64,000 nucleotides of DNA, from NCBI GenBank assembly GCA_026419775.2, contig JAOPGA020000682.1, positions 1 to 64,000 of the forward strand. The letters are read 5' to 3'. The number at the start of each line of letters is the position of its first letter. Position 1 is the first letter of the stretch. The position numbers and the translations under genes were made by a program. Under the pieces are notes generated by a model. The model worked only from the letters and a program-made list of their open reading frames with translations. It had not been told where the DNA came from and did not search any database. This stretch comes from Acrasis kona (taxonomy: Eukaryota > Heterolobosea > Eutetramitea > Acrasida > Acrasidae). Below, in pieces: positions 23,401-32,042 of the stretch.

Positions 23401-24169
23401 GGAAGCCAGAGGCAGTTGGAACCACTTGTTCCAAATGCGAAAGCGATTCATCACCCAATTATCTCTCTTTTCGTTAATCGACGAAATGATTAATACGAGA
23501 GATGTTGGCATTCATAAAATTTTAATTTCACAAGATACCGGAGATTTGTTCCGATCTGATTTGCGAAGTGATTTTAATGCACAAACGGGATTGTTGACTA
23601 GAGATCCAGAACATTGTGTTCCGTTCCGATTGACGCCGAACATGGTCAACTTTTGTTCTCCGTTTGGTATGGAAGGTCCGTTGTTGAACAACATGAGCGT
23701 TGCTGCCCATGCTTTTAATAAAAATAAACATCACATGCGGTCATTGTTAAATTTGTTTGTAAGGGATGAATTAATTGCTTGGCAGAGCATCTATAGTGGT
23801 GCCGTCAGCGAGAAGTTCTCTCAGGATGAAAATTTGTTAAAAGAAACTGTTAGTTTGAACGTTGATGGAGATATCTTGAAGAGGTTGAATGAGTTGGCTC
23901 CGCCGTTCGTCACTCACTTGCCATCAGCGTCGGGTCAGGTGGTACCGGGTTCGCCAGTGGTTAGAATGCATAATACGCAACCTTCGACATCACAGAATGT
24001 CAGTGGTCAGGATGGAGCGACGCCGACTGCTAATGCTGTGCCATTGCAAGCACCTCAAGTAGGAGAGGAAGCGAGTGTGTTGAATGCAAAGATTATTGAT
24101 TTGATACATGAAGCGCAAAAGGTGGATAAGTTGGCAAACATGTCGCCTACTTGGTTCCCTTGGGTCTAA
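11459..24169 (+). CDS. TRA1: Tra1/TRRAP pseudokinase, SAGA/NuA4 scaffold (frame slips +1 twice)
   Basis: Exons 11459-11507, 11549-11766 and 11805-24169, introns of 41 and 38 nt. The long exon changes frame by +1 at 13754-13755 and again at 21586-21587; skipping one base at each site restores Tra1-like sequence (IVQN/SLTHASKH...NYF and QYI/ARVLWLLSYD) and gives about 4209 aa. Order: long HEAT solenoid, FAT domain (about 19-22 kb), PI3K-like fold (about 22.8-24 kb) lacking DRHxxN and DFG, and a FATC end (WFPWV). Tra1/TRRAP has no kinase activity; it recruits SAGA and NuA4 acetyltransferase complexes to activators. Extra length over the usual 3700-3850 aa comes from acidic tracts (near 12040 and 17810) and N/Q/S/T runs (18640-18900, 20800-20940, 21880-22100). 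The slips may be assembly errors or real. Confidence 0.92.
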
Positions 24170-24214
24170 AATAAAAAATTTAATTTTACAATCAACTTGT
24201 TCTTTTTCACAATA

Positions 24215-24979
24215 ATGAACGGACTGAGGCAGGGCCTGATGGAGCTTGGTGCTCACATTGGCACACATAAATCGATGATTAACAGTGGAATGGCATCATA
24301 TGTGGTTGGAACAAGAAAAGGACAGGCCATTATAGATCTAACAGCCACCATATCACAAATTCGTAAAGCACAGGGTTTCATGAGAGATGTAGGGAAAAGA
24401 GCCGGTCATGTCATGTTCTATCACGCGACGCTACACAGAAATAGTTCAATGATACAAGCAGCGTTCATGTCAATGTTTGGAAATAGAAATTTATCGCTTT
24501 TAACGGGCAAATGGAAGGGAGGAGTGTTGAGCAACTACCACATGCAATTCACAAAAGTTTTCGAACAGCTTGTACAGGGAGACGTTTATAAAGTAAAGAC
24601 CATGAACATGACTTGGTTGATCATTAGAGTGCTCTCTAAAACAAACAATCCAAGCGACATGGACTCTAAGGAATTCAAAGCGCACATGTTTTCCATGAGG
24701 AAGTTTTGGCGCCTCTTGACCCTGTTCAAAATGTACAAGATATGTAACAGGTTACCTGATGTCATTGTATTGGTCAACCCAGATCGCACATTGGTCCCAT
24801 TACATGAAGCCAATCATTTGGCCATTCCCATCGTCGGTATTGTAGATACGGACCACTATTACCATAATATATCTTACCCCATTGTATGTAACGACGATTC
24901 CATCATGTTGTCGCTGTTCATGTTTGAAATGTTAACGAAAGCTTACGAAGAGGGACATAGCGAGATGTTGGTTGTATAA
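24215..24979 (+). CDS. Ribosomal protein uS2, probably mitochondrial
   Basis: Single exon, 254 aa, first ATG at 24215, only 45 bases after the Tra1 stop. Conserved uS2 blocks are in order: GAHIGTHKS near the N-terminus, GTRKGQAIIDL, TGKWKGGVLSN, then RLPDVIVLVNPD, HEANHLAIPIVGIVDTD, and YPIVCNDDS near the C-terminus. uS2 bridges head and body of the small ribosomal subunit. The bacterial-type motifs (KW.GG.L and NDDS) rather than eukaryotic RPSA features indicate the mitochondrial ribosome. A cleavable targeting peptide is not obvious, which is common for this protein in protists. Confident on family, fairly confident on compartment. Confidence 0.9.
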   Translation: MNGLRQGLMELGAHIGTHKSMINSGMASYVVGTRKGQAIIDLTATISQIRKAQGFMRDVGKRAGHVMFYHATLHRNSSMIQAAFMSMFGNRNLSLLTGKWKGGVLSNYHMQFTKVFEQLVQGDVYKVKTMNMTWLIIRVLSKTNNPSDMDSKEFKAHMFSMRKFWRLLTLFKMYKICNRLPDVIVLVNPDRTLVPLHEANHLAIPIVGIVDTDHYYHNISYPIVCNDDSIMLSLFMFEMLTKAYEEGHSEMLVV

Positions 24980-25004
24980 GTGACTTTTATTAAATGTTTT
25001 GTAT

Positions 25005-25379
25005 CTAATCATCTCCTTCTTTGTAATCAGGATCATTGTCGTCATCGTCCTCTTCGTCAATCTCTTCCTCTTCTTCTTCTTCTTCTTCTTGTGCTTCCTG
25101 CTCCTGATCTTGACTCTCGCTGACTTTTTGTTCATTTTCATCTTCTCCTTGGTCATCTAATTTTTGTATTGATTCTGGTCTGTGTGCAGCTTTCTTTCCT
25201 GTTTTGTCACTCTTCACGAGGACTTCTGGATCAGATTTACTTGCATCTACATGATGAGATTTAATATCCATTGGCTTGTCAACAATGTCAACGACTGTTC
25301 CTTGAATTTGATTGCCTGCGTAGTTCCACTGCACTTTGTCTCCTTCCTTGAAATCTTCGATACTGTTCTCTTCGGACAT
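25005..25379 (-). CDS. DUF2945 Tudor-like domain protein with acidic tail
   Basis: Single exon, 124 aa, ATG at 25379. Residues 8-65 match the DUF2945 / hypervirulence-associated Tudor-like family (PF11160): GDKVQWNYAGNQIQGTVV, then VKSDKTGKKAAHRPESI. The second half is almost entirely Glu/Asp/Gln (EEEEEEEE and DDDDNDPDY). The domain is common in bacteria and fungi and its biochemical role is unknown; the small beta-barrel may bind nucleic acid or peptides. The acidic tail suggests association with basic proteins such as histones (inference). It is convergent with the uS2 gene, with 25 bases between stops. Confidence 0.85.
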   Translation of the reverse strand: MSEENSIEDFKEGDKVQWNYAGNQIQGTVVDIVDKPMDIKSHHVDASKSDPEVLVKSDKTGKKAAHRPESIQKLDDQGEDENEQKVSESQDQEQEAQEEEEEEEEEIDEEDDDDNDPDYKEGDD

Positions 25380-25588
25380 ATTCGGCTATTTGTTGTGTTT
25401 TTTTTAGTTTTTTTTTGTAATATCCACCATCATCGATATACAATATATGATGGACTAGTCGGAGTATCATACCTTACCAACACATAATGAACGAGAACAG
25501 TTTTACACAGAGGAAGTTACCTACAAGCAAAAGGTGGAGTGTCAGATTAAGAGAATGAGTATATTTCTCTCTTCTACTCATCGGGTAG

Positions 25589-25918
25589 TTCTTCGTCTAT
25601 ATTGTTGCCCATTTGTCATTAAACCGTTTGATTTACTTTTGTTATTCTTTTTTTTACATTACTGTTGTCATCATCAATGTTGTTCTCTGGATCCTTCCGG
25701 TGAATTCTATCTATGATGAAGTTTTGAAAGGTCAACTTCGCGGATCTCCGGTGATGTTGAATGAACAAATAACCGTTACATATCTCATTAAACAAGTCAT
25801 TATTACGCATCTACTTTTCAATTGTCTTGCATCATACCTACTTATTGAAACAATTCAAAGGCCAAGACATCGTTTAGATATTTTTGTTCGTTTCAAAAGT
25901 TCAGGTTGGTTTCAATAA
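25589..25918 (+). CDS. Putative membrane-protein fragment
   Basis: A frame open from 25589 to a stop at 25918 encodes about 110 residues with two hydrophobic helices (around FFYITVVIINVVLWIL and TYLIKQVIITHLLFNCLASYLL). The second helix with its preceding charged segment loosely resembles the N-terminal part of sterol-desaturase/fatty-acid-hydroxylase proteins, but the His boxes are absent. There is no upstream ATG in frame; the only ATG is at 25752. A TAG at 25586-25588 could be a splice acceptor, but no donor in a matching phase was found. It could be a gene fragment, a mis-split gene or chance. The NF-YC gene starts 21 bases downstream. Confidence 0.25.
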   Translation, partial: FFVYIVAHLSLNRLIYFCYSFFYITVVIINVVLWILPVNSIYDEVLKGQLRGSPVMLNEQITVTYLIKQVIITHLLFNCLASYLLIETIQRPRHRLDIFVRFKSSGWFQ

Positions 25919-25939
25919 TTGAGTCTCCCTTTCATAAAA

Positions 25940-27250
25940 ATGGACGCAAACCAACATCATGGAATTCCTATGCCCATTAACCATGATGCGAGTATAGCGT
26001 TCCAGTACCAACAGCAACTACAAATCGAAGCACAAGCCCAACAGCAACAACACGTCCACCACATGATGCAAAACCCCTATTACCCCAATATACCCCCAAT
26101 GCCATCACAGTTACACCAACAACTTCAACATAAACTCCAATCTCAATTCATGGAAATAGAGAGTACAAAAAGTTTCAAAAATCACGAACTTCCACTAGCA
26201 AGAATTAAAAAGATTATGAAGAGCGACGAGGATGTTAGAATTCATACAGGTTGGTGCGATTTTAGGACTACTTTCGCTAATTCAATTTTAGGTGCGGTTA
26301 TGATATCCGCCGAGGCACCCATTATTTTCGCCAAAGCTTGCGAGATGTTCATTATAGAGCTCACTACACGCTCATGGGTTCACACCGACGAAGCCAAACG
26401 GCGTACGCTACAGCGAAATGACATTGCCGCTGCCATAGCAAAGACGGATGTATTTGATTTTTTAATAGACATCGTTCCAGAAGACGGAAAGACCAACAAA
26501 AAAGATGCTAGAGAAGGCTCGAACGAGCAACATAATTACATGCTACAGCAACAGCAACAGCACTACATGCAAATGCAGGCCCAACTCGAGGCGCAGAGGC
26601 ACCATGATGAGGTCAACTCGGGTCAAGAAGGCGTCGAAGGAGCGGCGCTCACAGAAGCTGCGGTGCACGAGCCTCATGAAATACACCAACCAGAACATGA
26701 ATATCACATGCACCACCATCACATGGAGCATCCAGGTCAATTAAGCGAAGAGGAAGAAAGCGAAGAGGATTCAACGCGGCACATTCATGCACAACATCAT
26801 CATCACCATCAACCCTATTCGGACATGCAGCCACCTAATCCCTTAGCGGCCATGCACGATCCTAATGGTTACTTGAACCCCACTCACTACTACTTATCTC
26901 ACATGCAACAATTCCAAAACATGAACCCACAAATACAACAAATGTTCCTGCAGCAGAATGGAATGGATCCAGGACACATGCACCCAGGAATGGACCCAGC
27001 TGCGCACATGCACCCAGGAATGGATCCAGCTGCACATATGCACCCGGGAATGGAACAACACGCGATGGAGGCTTATCAACAGTATGGAGATCCGAACGTC
27101 TATCCACCTTATAACCCACATTATGGACATCCGGAACCACCTTATGGATATGGACAGTATGGACATCCACAAGCAATATATGATCAACAACAAGTTTATG
27201 AACAACATGATCCTGATATGGAAGATGAAGAACCGCCACAACATTATTAA
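25940..27250 (+). CDS. NF-YC / HAP5 subunit of CCAAT-binding factor
   Basis: ATG at 25940, 436 codons as a continuous frame. The histone-fold domain is unmistakable: [16 protein letters not shown], then [18 protein letters not shown], then [14 protein letters not shown] and [13 protein letters not shown] pairs with NF-YB, and the dimer recruits NF-YA to bind CCAAT boxes. Between DEDVR and MISAEAP there are 20 extra residues not found in the family. A GT-AG segment of exactly 42 nt at 26250-26291 would remove 14 of them without changing frame, so it is probably an intron (422 aa after splicing). The N-terminus is Gln-rich, and the C-terminal half is His/Met/Pro-rich with a tandem [10 protein letters not shown] repeat. 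Both flanks resemble activation domains. Confidence 0.92.
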   Translation: MDANQHHGIPMPINHDASIAFQYQQQLQIEAQAQQQQHVHHMMQNPYYPNIPPMPSQLHQQLQHKLQSQFMEIESTKSFKNHELPLARIKKIMKSDEDVRIHTGWCDFRTTFANSILGAVMISAEAPIIFAKACEMFIIELTTRSWVHTDEAKRRTLQRNDIAAAIAKTDVFDFLIDIVPEDGKTNKKDAREGSNEQHNYMLQQQQQHYMQMQAQLEAQRHHDEVNSGQEGVEGAALTEAAVHEPHEIHQPEHEYHMHHHHMEHPGQLSEEEESEEDSTRHIHAQHHHHHQPYSDMQPPNPLAAMHDPNGYLNPTHYYLSHMQQFQNMNPQIQQMFLQQNGMDPGHMHPGMDPAAHMHPGMDPAAHMHPGMEQHAMEAYQQYGDPNVYPPYNPHYGHPEPPYGYGQYGHPQAIYDQQQVYEQHDPDMEDEEPPQHY

Positions 27251-27261
27251 AAATAGTTTTT

Positions 27262-27642
27262 TTATTCTAGTGTTGATTGAAGTGTGTTAACAATTTTCCA
27301 TCCAATCATTGTTATGACAAATAGTAATGTTAGAAATTGAAAACGTTCCCCGCAGAGATCCATGATGGTGTCAAGTGGCAGGCGTGAAGATAGTATGTGG
27401 CAACTTGTGCTTGAAAAAATGTAGAAGAATATGGGAATACATGTTGTCACCCCCAAATATCTATAGCAAATCTTCTCTACAACTCCCATTCCGATGAACA
27501 TTATAAAGTATTGATATGAATTGTACATGATGTTCTTGTCAAATAATAAGAGCAAGGATTTGAAGCTTGATGGATCGTAGATGGATGGTATGAGTCCAAT
27601 CACCATCACGATATGATACAATATGGTAAACAATGGAGTCAT
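27262..27642 (-). CDS. Unidentified 126-aa multi-pass membrane protein
   Basis: ATG at 27642, single open frame. Three or four hydrophobic segments are visible (FTILYHIVMVIGLIP, YFIMFIGMGVV, CIPIFFYIF, LTLLFVITMIGW). No family is recognised; size and layout resemble small four-helix ER proteins, but no diagnostic motif is present. Its stop is 11 bases from the NF-YC stop (tail to tail). Its first 10 bases overlap a divergent AT-hook ORF, so one of the two starts is likely wrong. Confidence 0.45.
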   Translation of the reverse strand: MTPLFTILYHIVMVIGLIPSIYDPSSFKSLLLLFDKNIMYNSYQYFIMFIGMGVVEKICYRYLGVTTCIPIFFYIFSSTSCHILSSRLPLDTIMDLCGERFQFLTLLFVITMIGWKIVNTLQSTLE

Positions 27643-27902
27643 GTCTGTTAGACTTTAGCCCCCCCTTGATTTTGAGAACACTGCGCAGTATTACCGCTTT
27701 AATAAAATTGATTTCTAAAAAGGCTTTCTTCAATCCTGTCAAACTTCAAACATGTCCGTCCACCAACATCCTCAATACACCTGAGGTGCAGAAGAAGAAG
27801 CGTGGACGACCGAAAAAAATTTATGACTGTCGGCCTGTTAAAGTTGTTGTAATTGAGAATGTAAAAACTTGGCCCACGAATATGAATTCATCAATCAAAT
27901 AA
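27633..27902 (+). CDS. Small AT-hook protein (tentative)
   Basis: Open frame with ATG at 27633, 89 aa. Residues 51-62 contain KKKRGRPKK, a perfect AT-hook core (GRP flanked by Lys/Arg) that binds the minor groove of AT-rich DNA. The rest has no recognisable domain. The N-terminal part overlaps the start of the divergent membrane-protein gene by 10 bases, so the true start may come from an undetected 5' exon. Downstream, 47 bases separate it from the stop of the convergent seven-helix protein. Moderate doubt that it is a real gene. Confidence 0.35.
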   Translation: MESCLLDFSPPLILRTLRSITALIKLISKKAFFNPVKLQTCPSTNILNTPEVQKKKRGRPKKIYDCRPVKVVVIENVKTWPTNMNSSIK

Positions 27903-27949
27903 TTTCTTGAATGCAACAACCAACTGAAATAATTGTAAAGTGTTTATTT

Positions 27950-29739
27950 TTAATCTTTCGTGCTTTCCAAATCCATGTCCTGTTCCAACCACCTCTCCTC
28001 TAATTTCTTATCATATCTCTCCATACGTTTATAATGAATGTACCAACAGCAGGCATGAATTTTCATATTTACAAAGGCCTTCTTATCGAACAAAACAAAA
28101 ATCATACAAATATATAACAACAAGAAGTTTAAATCAATAATTGTAGAGATGAACAAATTCATCCAACTACCAAAAATCTCACCGCCGCTTAAACCTTGTG
28201 CAACATACAAACACAACCAAACACAAGTCAACCACAAAGCAGGTATAGTCATAAACATGAACTGAGTGAAGCGAATCTTATAAATAGCAATGTGTCGGTC
28301 TATAGAGCTTAATATCTTGTACATTCTAATTCCGTAAATCAAGAATCCAAAAGATAACAAAAATGTAATGACGAAAGCAATCAAGTTCATGGACCCTCGA
28401 ACACCGTTAACATAATTTCTATCCGAACCGGGTGTGAGTTGATAAACACAAAGTGCTGTAAATCCTCCAACCCATATTGCAGTGTTGACGACGTAATAAA
28501 CTCCTAGTATAACCCTATTGTTAATGTTACTTTGATGAATAAAAAATCACATACTTTAATTTTGGTGCCACGTCAACCCTCGTTTGAAGATTATTAGTTT
28601 TTTCATAAATGTTGGCCCATATAATTAAAAGACAAAAGTAAGCCGTAAACACCATGAACCATCCAACAACTGAAAAACTTCCATTCAATCTATAAAAAAG
28701 TTAAATGACGAGGAAGAATAAGACTCACCTCCTCAATGTGTTATCGGCTGGAACAAATAGAGCAATGTTATCTAACATGATTAAGAATATTCCCAGGACC
28801 ATGAACAGAATAACATGAAAACTCAATTTTGTGAAAAACCCACTAATGAACAATTTTAGATAGTGGGATTCAAAAGACCTTCCTATTGTTTCTTTATAGA
28901 GTTGATCTATTCTTGGCAAGCACACAAAATACATCAATGCAATGAACAGAGCAAACCGAACGGCAATGGCTGCAAAAGGAACAAAGTTATAACGTATTGG
29001 GATCCAATAGTTGGTAAATGCATTACATAAAGTTCCGTATCGTTGGCTTTCCGAACAATAGCAGTAGTAAGCTACTGTTGCAGTACTAGTTTCATTCAAG
29101 TCATTAAAATTACCTGCCTGTCTCAAATTGCGTAGTCTTGCGGCTCTATAGGCATTCAAAGTGGGATTTATACCTGATACGTTTGTTTCCTTCATTGCAT
29201 TCAAATATGTGTCAAATGTGGTTGGCCGTATGGGAAGTGCCATAGAGGGATTATCAATTCCATTTGCATCGCAGTAAGTAGTTGGCAATCTCCAAAAATA
29301 AGGGCAGGTATTGTTGTTAGACCGCGAGTAAAGTTGTGCCCTGGTCTCGTGATTGCAGTAGCTACAATAATGTAAGAATTCAGTATGTGTAGAGATGTCT
29401 ATGCTATTGTTCCGTTCGTTGTAAATCTTGTAGGGGTCGTCGCAAAAATATGAAATGCAGCTCAAGTTTAGAGGATTATCTGCAAAGTTTTTAAAAATTA
29501 AGTATGTAGTACTAACCTTGGCACAAATCATATTGGTCTTCTAAATGGTATATTAGTGGTGGGTATCCCGTCCGAGAGTAAATCTTTTTGTGATACGGAA
29601 AAGATTTGTAGCACGACTCTTGTTTATCATCACAGTTTGTTGGTGCGAACGATGCTTTGGTGATTTTTAATTGTGCATGTAGATATCCGCAAAGCAGGAG
29701 GATGGCAAATAAACACACATGAGTTCCTCCCTTCCACAT
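27950..29739 (-). CDS. Seven-helix receptor-like protein with Cys-rich ectodomain
   Basis: Four exons (complement of 29517-29739, 28729-29479, 28555-28689, 27950-28514), introns 37-40 nt, 557 aa. A signal peptide (CLFAILLLCGYLHA) precedes an ectodomain of about 240 residues containing many cysteines and N-x-S/T sites (CDDKQESCYK, HYCSYCNHET, YYCYCSE). About seven hydrophobic helices follow, beginning near FVPFAAIAVRFALFIALMYF. The cytosolic tail is short and charged. The layout is that of a G-protein-coupled receptor of the secretin/Frizzled type, but no KTxxxW or other diagnostic motif is present, and I cannot place it in a family. With a CHASE-PAS-RGS protein in the same window, G-protein signalling is a reasonable but unproven context. 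Confidence 0.75.
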
Positions 29740-29900
29740 TTATTACAATATCCAATGTAACAATATCCCACACAACAATGCAACAGACAATTTGTATTAC
29801 CTTCTGAAATAATGTAACAGAAACAAACTTACTGACTATCAACAAATCTTTATCGCAAAACAATAAAAGAGGCTGGTCATGATATAATGCAATTTTTATT

Positions 29901-31104
29901 TCACCACTCTTTTGGTTCAACTCTTGGTTCATGATTTTGAGCGTGGCGGAAGCTGCTGGTGGCACGGTATACAACTTTTCTTGCTCTGTTTACATTACCC
30001 AGAGGTTGATGTGCTTCGAGTGAGTGCCATGGGGAGAAGCTCAAATTCTCGCAGAACAACTTTCCTTCTTCGGATTGGTCAAGCTCTTGGACGGGAACGG
30101 TTATTCTTGCCAATCTGACAAAAGGTGTGGTCCATTCGGTGACTGGATCCTCCATGGGTTGCTCACAGGCATTCTCTTGTTTTTGTACCAAAAAGTCGAA
30201 GCAAGTCTCTTCGGCGTTTAGTGACTCTTTCAAGCGCTCAGTGAGGTAATCATTTGACATGCCAGGGAGTCGGTCAGAAACTGGTACTCCAGTGTAGCAA
30301 TCGACTGGTTGGACGCTCCATTTTACTGTTACTTCCGGTCCAAGGCGATAAGGAGTGGCAGAGAAGTATTGAGTGGATAGAACGTTTCCAATTACGGTGA
30401 AGATGAATTTGCGTGCAGCATTGACTTCACGGAATTTTTGACCACCAATCAACCATTTGATGAGGTCCAAACCACCACGGCGAACCATCTTGAAGAAGGT
30501 TAGATAGTCACTTGTTGTGCTCAAGAAGAACTCTGGCTTGTTGGCACCAACGAAATCTTGTGTCTGTAATGTGTGATTAGTTAAAAAGTAAATTAAACTC
30601 ACTGTTGCGTCTTGTTCGTCTTCTAGTAGCTTTTTTCCGTGAACTCCTAAAAGTTTAAGTGCAAAACCACGGGAATCTGGTCTCAAGTCTTTGTTGTTGT
30701 TAGTTTGTTGGATGGGCTTGCATGCTTACCATGGTTCACGCTTGGGCTACCATTAGAGAACCTTATGTAGGCCTTGTATGATTGAGAAGAGTTGGTAAAG
30801 ATACCGTGTCTGAACTCTGATGGAATATTGTCGAGAACCTTGAAGATGGCACGTGGGCATCCGTGGGCTTTGGGATGGGCATCTCTTCTTACAAACTCTC
30901 CCTTCTGTACATATGTTTCATTGATGGTCTTCACTACAAGAGCGGCGATCTCCTTAACGTCTACTTGCTCCTCCGGCTCTGGATATCTAAAATGTCATTC
31001 GTTTGTTAATCTTCGACTTACTCCTTGTTCAACTTGAGTTTGCACTCATCACAGAAACTAAACGTCACAACAAGAAGTAGTAGTATCAAGATGTGTGCTT
31101 TCAT
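29901..31104 (-). CDS. Secreted catalase-like heme protein
   Basis: Four exons (complement of 31022-31104, 30730-30986, 30603-30688, 29901-30563), introns 35, 41 and 39 nt; the 39-nt intron (30564-30602) keeps frame and is easily missed. 362 aa. The signal peptide is strong (AHILILLLLVVTFSFC). RRDAHPKAHG carries the distal His of the catalase fold, IRFSNGSPSVNHD the Asn region, RGFALKLLG the next block, and LSTQYFSATPYRLG corresponds to the proximal heme side. It belongs to the short catalase-related family found in bacteria and protists rather than to classical 500-aa catalases. It may degrade peroxides or oxidise lipids; substrate unknown. A secreted version fits defence or extracellular oxidation. 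Confidence 0.85.
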
Positions 31105-31990
31105 TTTTTTTGTCTGTCAGTCAAAGTGGCCAATAAGGGAGTATTTAATGGATATTTTAATGGAATATTTTTTTCTCCCCTCCCAGGAACAATGACGGGT
31201 CGGGGTTTATTATCCAGAACTTTTCAAAGAACTTACATTCCTAGTAAGGAACTGACCCGCGGGCAAGAATTTCAATTCTAATAAATTTAAAGTGAAGATC
31301 TTGAATTGAAATGTTATGAGTACTAAAGGGCCAGAAAGCTACAACCCATTCTAGATTTGTAAGTTTGTTTCTGCACGAAATTGTATATATATTTATTTAT
31401 TTTTTATNNAAAATTAAATCGTGAAATGAGATATCGGGTACTCCGACGTTGTAATCGGGTACCCCGACATTGTAAGCAATAAATTTCAGCTGGTTTTATA
31501 CAAATTAGTTTAGTGTTAACGTTGGTGTTAAAATGAGTAGTGTGTGCTCTGTGGACAAAGAGCACATACAAGCTAGAAAATCCAAGTCATGTACAGTCTG
31601 TGGGGCGGAAATTCGGAGTACCCTGATATTGGGATGACGATTTTGATGGGGATATAGGATAAAGCTATAATGTGTAGAAAACACTGATCATGTATTGTTT
31701 TGTGGATGTATTCCCAGGCTTCTATACGGTAAAGCCTTCATGAAAAGTTCAAAATAACATTCGCAGTTAAAATTTCAACTATACAACGAAACTCATGTTG
31801 AGATATCATGTACATTTAAAATTCAAATAAAAAGTAATTGAATACCCAGTTTATATTTTTTTTAATCCATAAAAGTCTTCAGTAATTCACACACTCCTTA
31901 ACATGAAAGTCATCAGTCCATAAGAGAGTGAAGGGCTCAATAATCTTATCTAATTAGTCTTTTCACATGTCATCTGTCAGCGCTATCTCC
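31105..31990. other. Intergenic region with assembly gap and 21-nt repeat
   Basis: About 890 bases without a gene. It holds the catalase-like promoter, two unknown bases (31408-31409), and a tandem 21-nt repeat at 31433-31474. A short open frame from an ATG near 31532 stops after 38 codons and is not domain-like. Confidence 0.5.
31433..31474. repeat. Two tandem 21-nt units with GGGTAC core
   Basis: ATCGGGTACYCCGACRTTGTA occurs twice back to back, differing at two positions. A degenerate third copy (TTCGGAGTACCCTGATATTG) lies near 31612. Each unit contains a near-palindrome around GGTACC. It could be a protein-binding array or part of a decayed repeat collapsed at the adjacent N gap. Confidence 0.6.
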
Positions 31991-31991
31991 C

Positions 31992-32000
31992 CATAAAAAG
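31992..32000 (+). promoter_or_regulatory. TATA-like box of RCC1 surface protein gene
   Basis: CATAAAAAG lies 43 bases before the ATG at 32043, matching the element before the endonuclease gene in sequence and spacing. Confidence 0.4.
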
Positions 32001-32042
32001 CACTTGTGCGAATATCATAAATAACACACACAAAATCAACAC

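Noticed and set aside
26862-27244. Minus-strand frames of 116-125 codons within NF-YC
   Set aside because: They mirror the His/Met/Pro-rich repeats of the histone-fold gene and show no domain.
27539-27742. 67-codon minus-strand ORF opposite the AT-hook frame
   Set aside because: Overlaps two better candidates and has no recognisable feature.
31433-31474. CRISPR-like repeats
   Set aside because: Only two adjacent units without spacers, in a eukaryotic genome.
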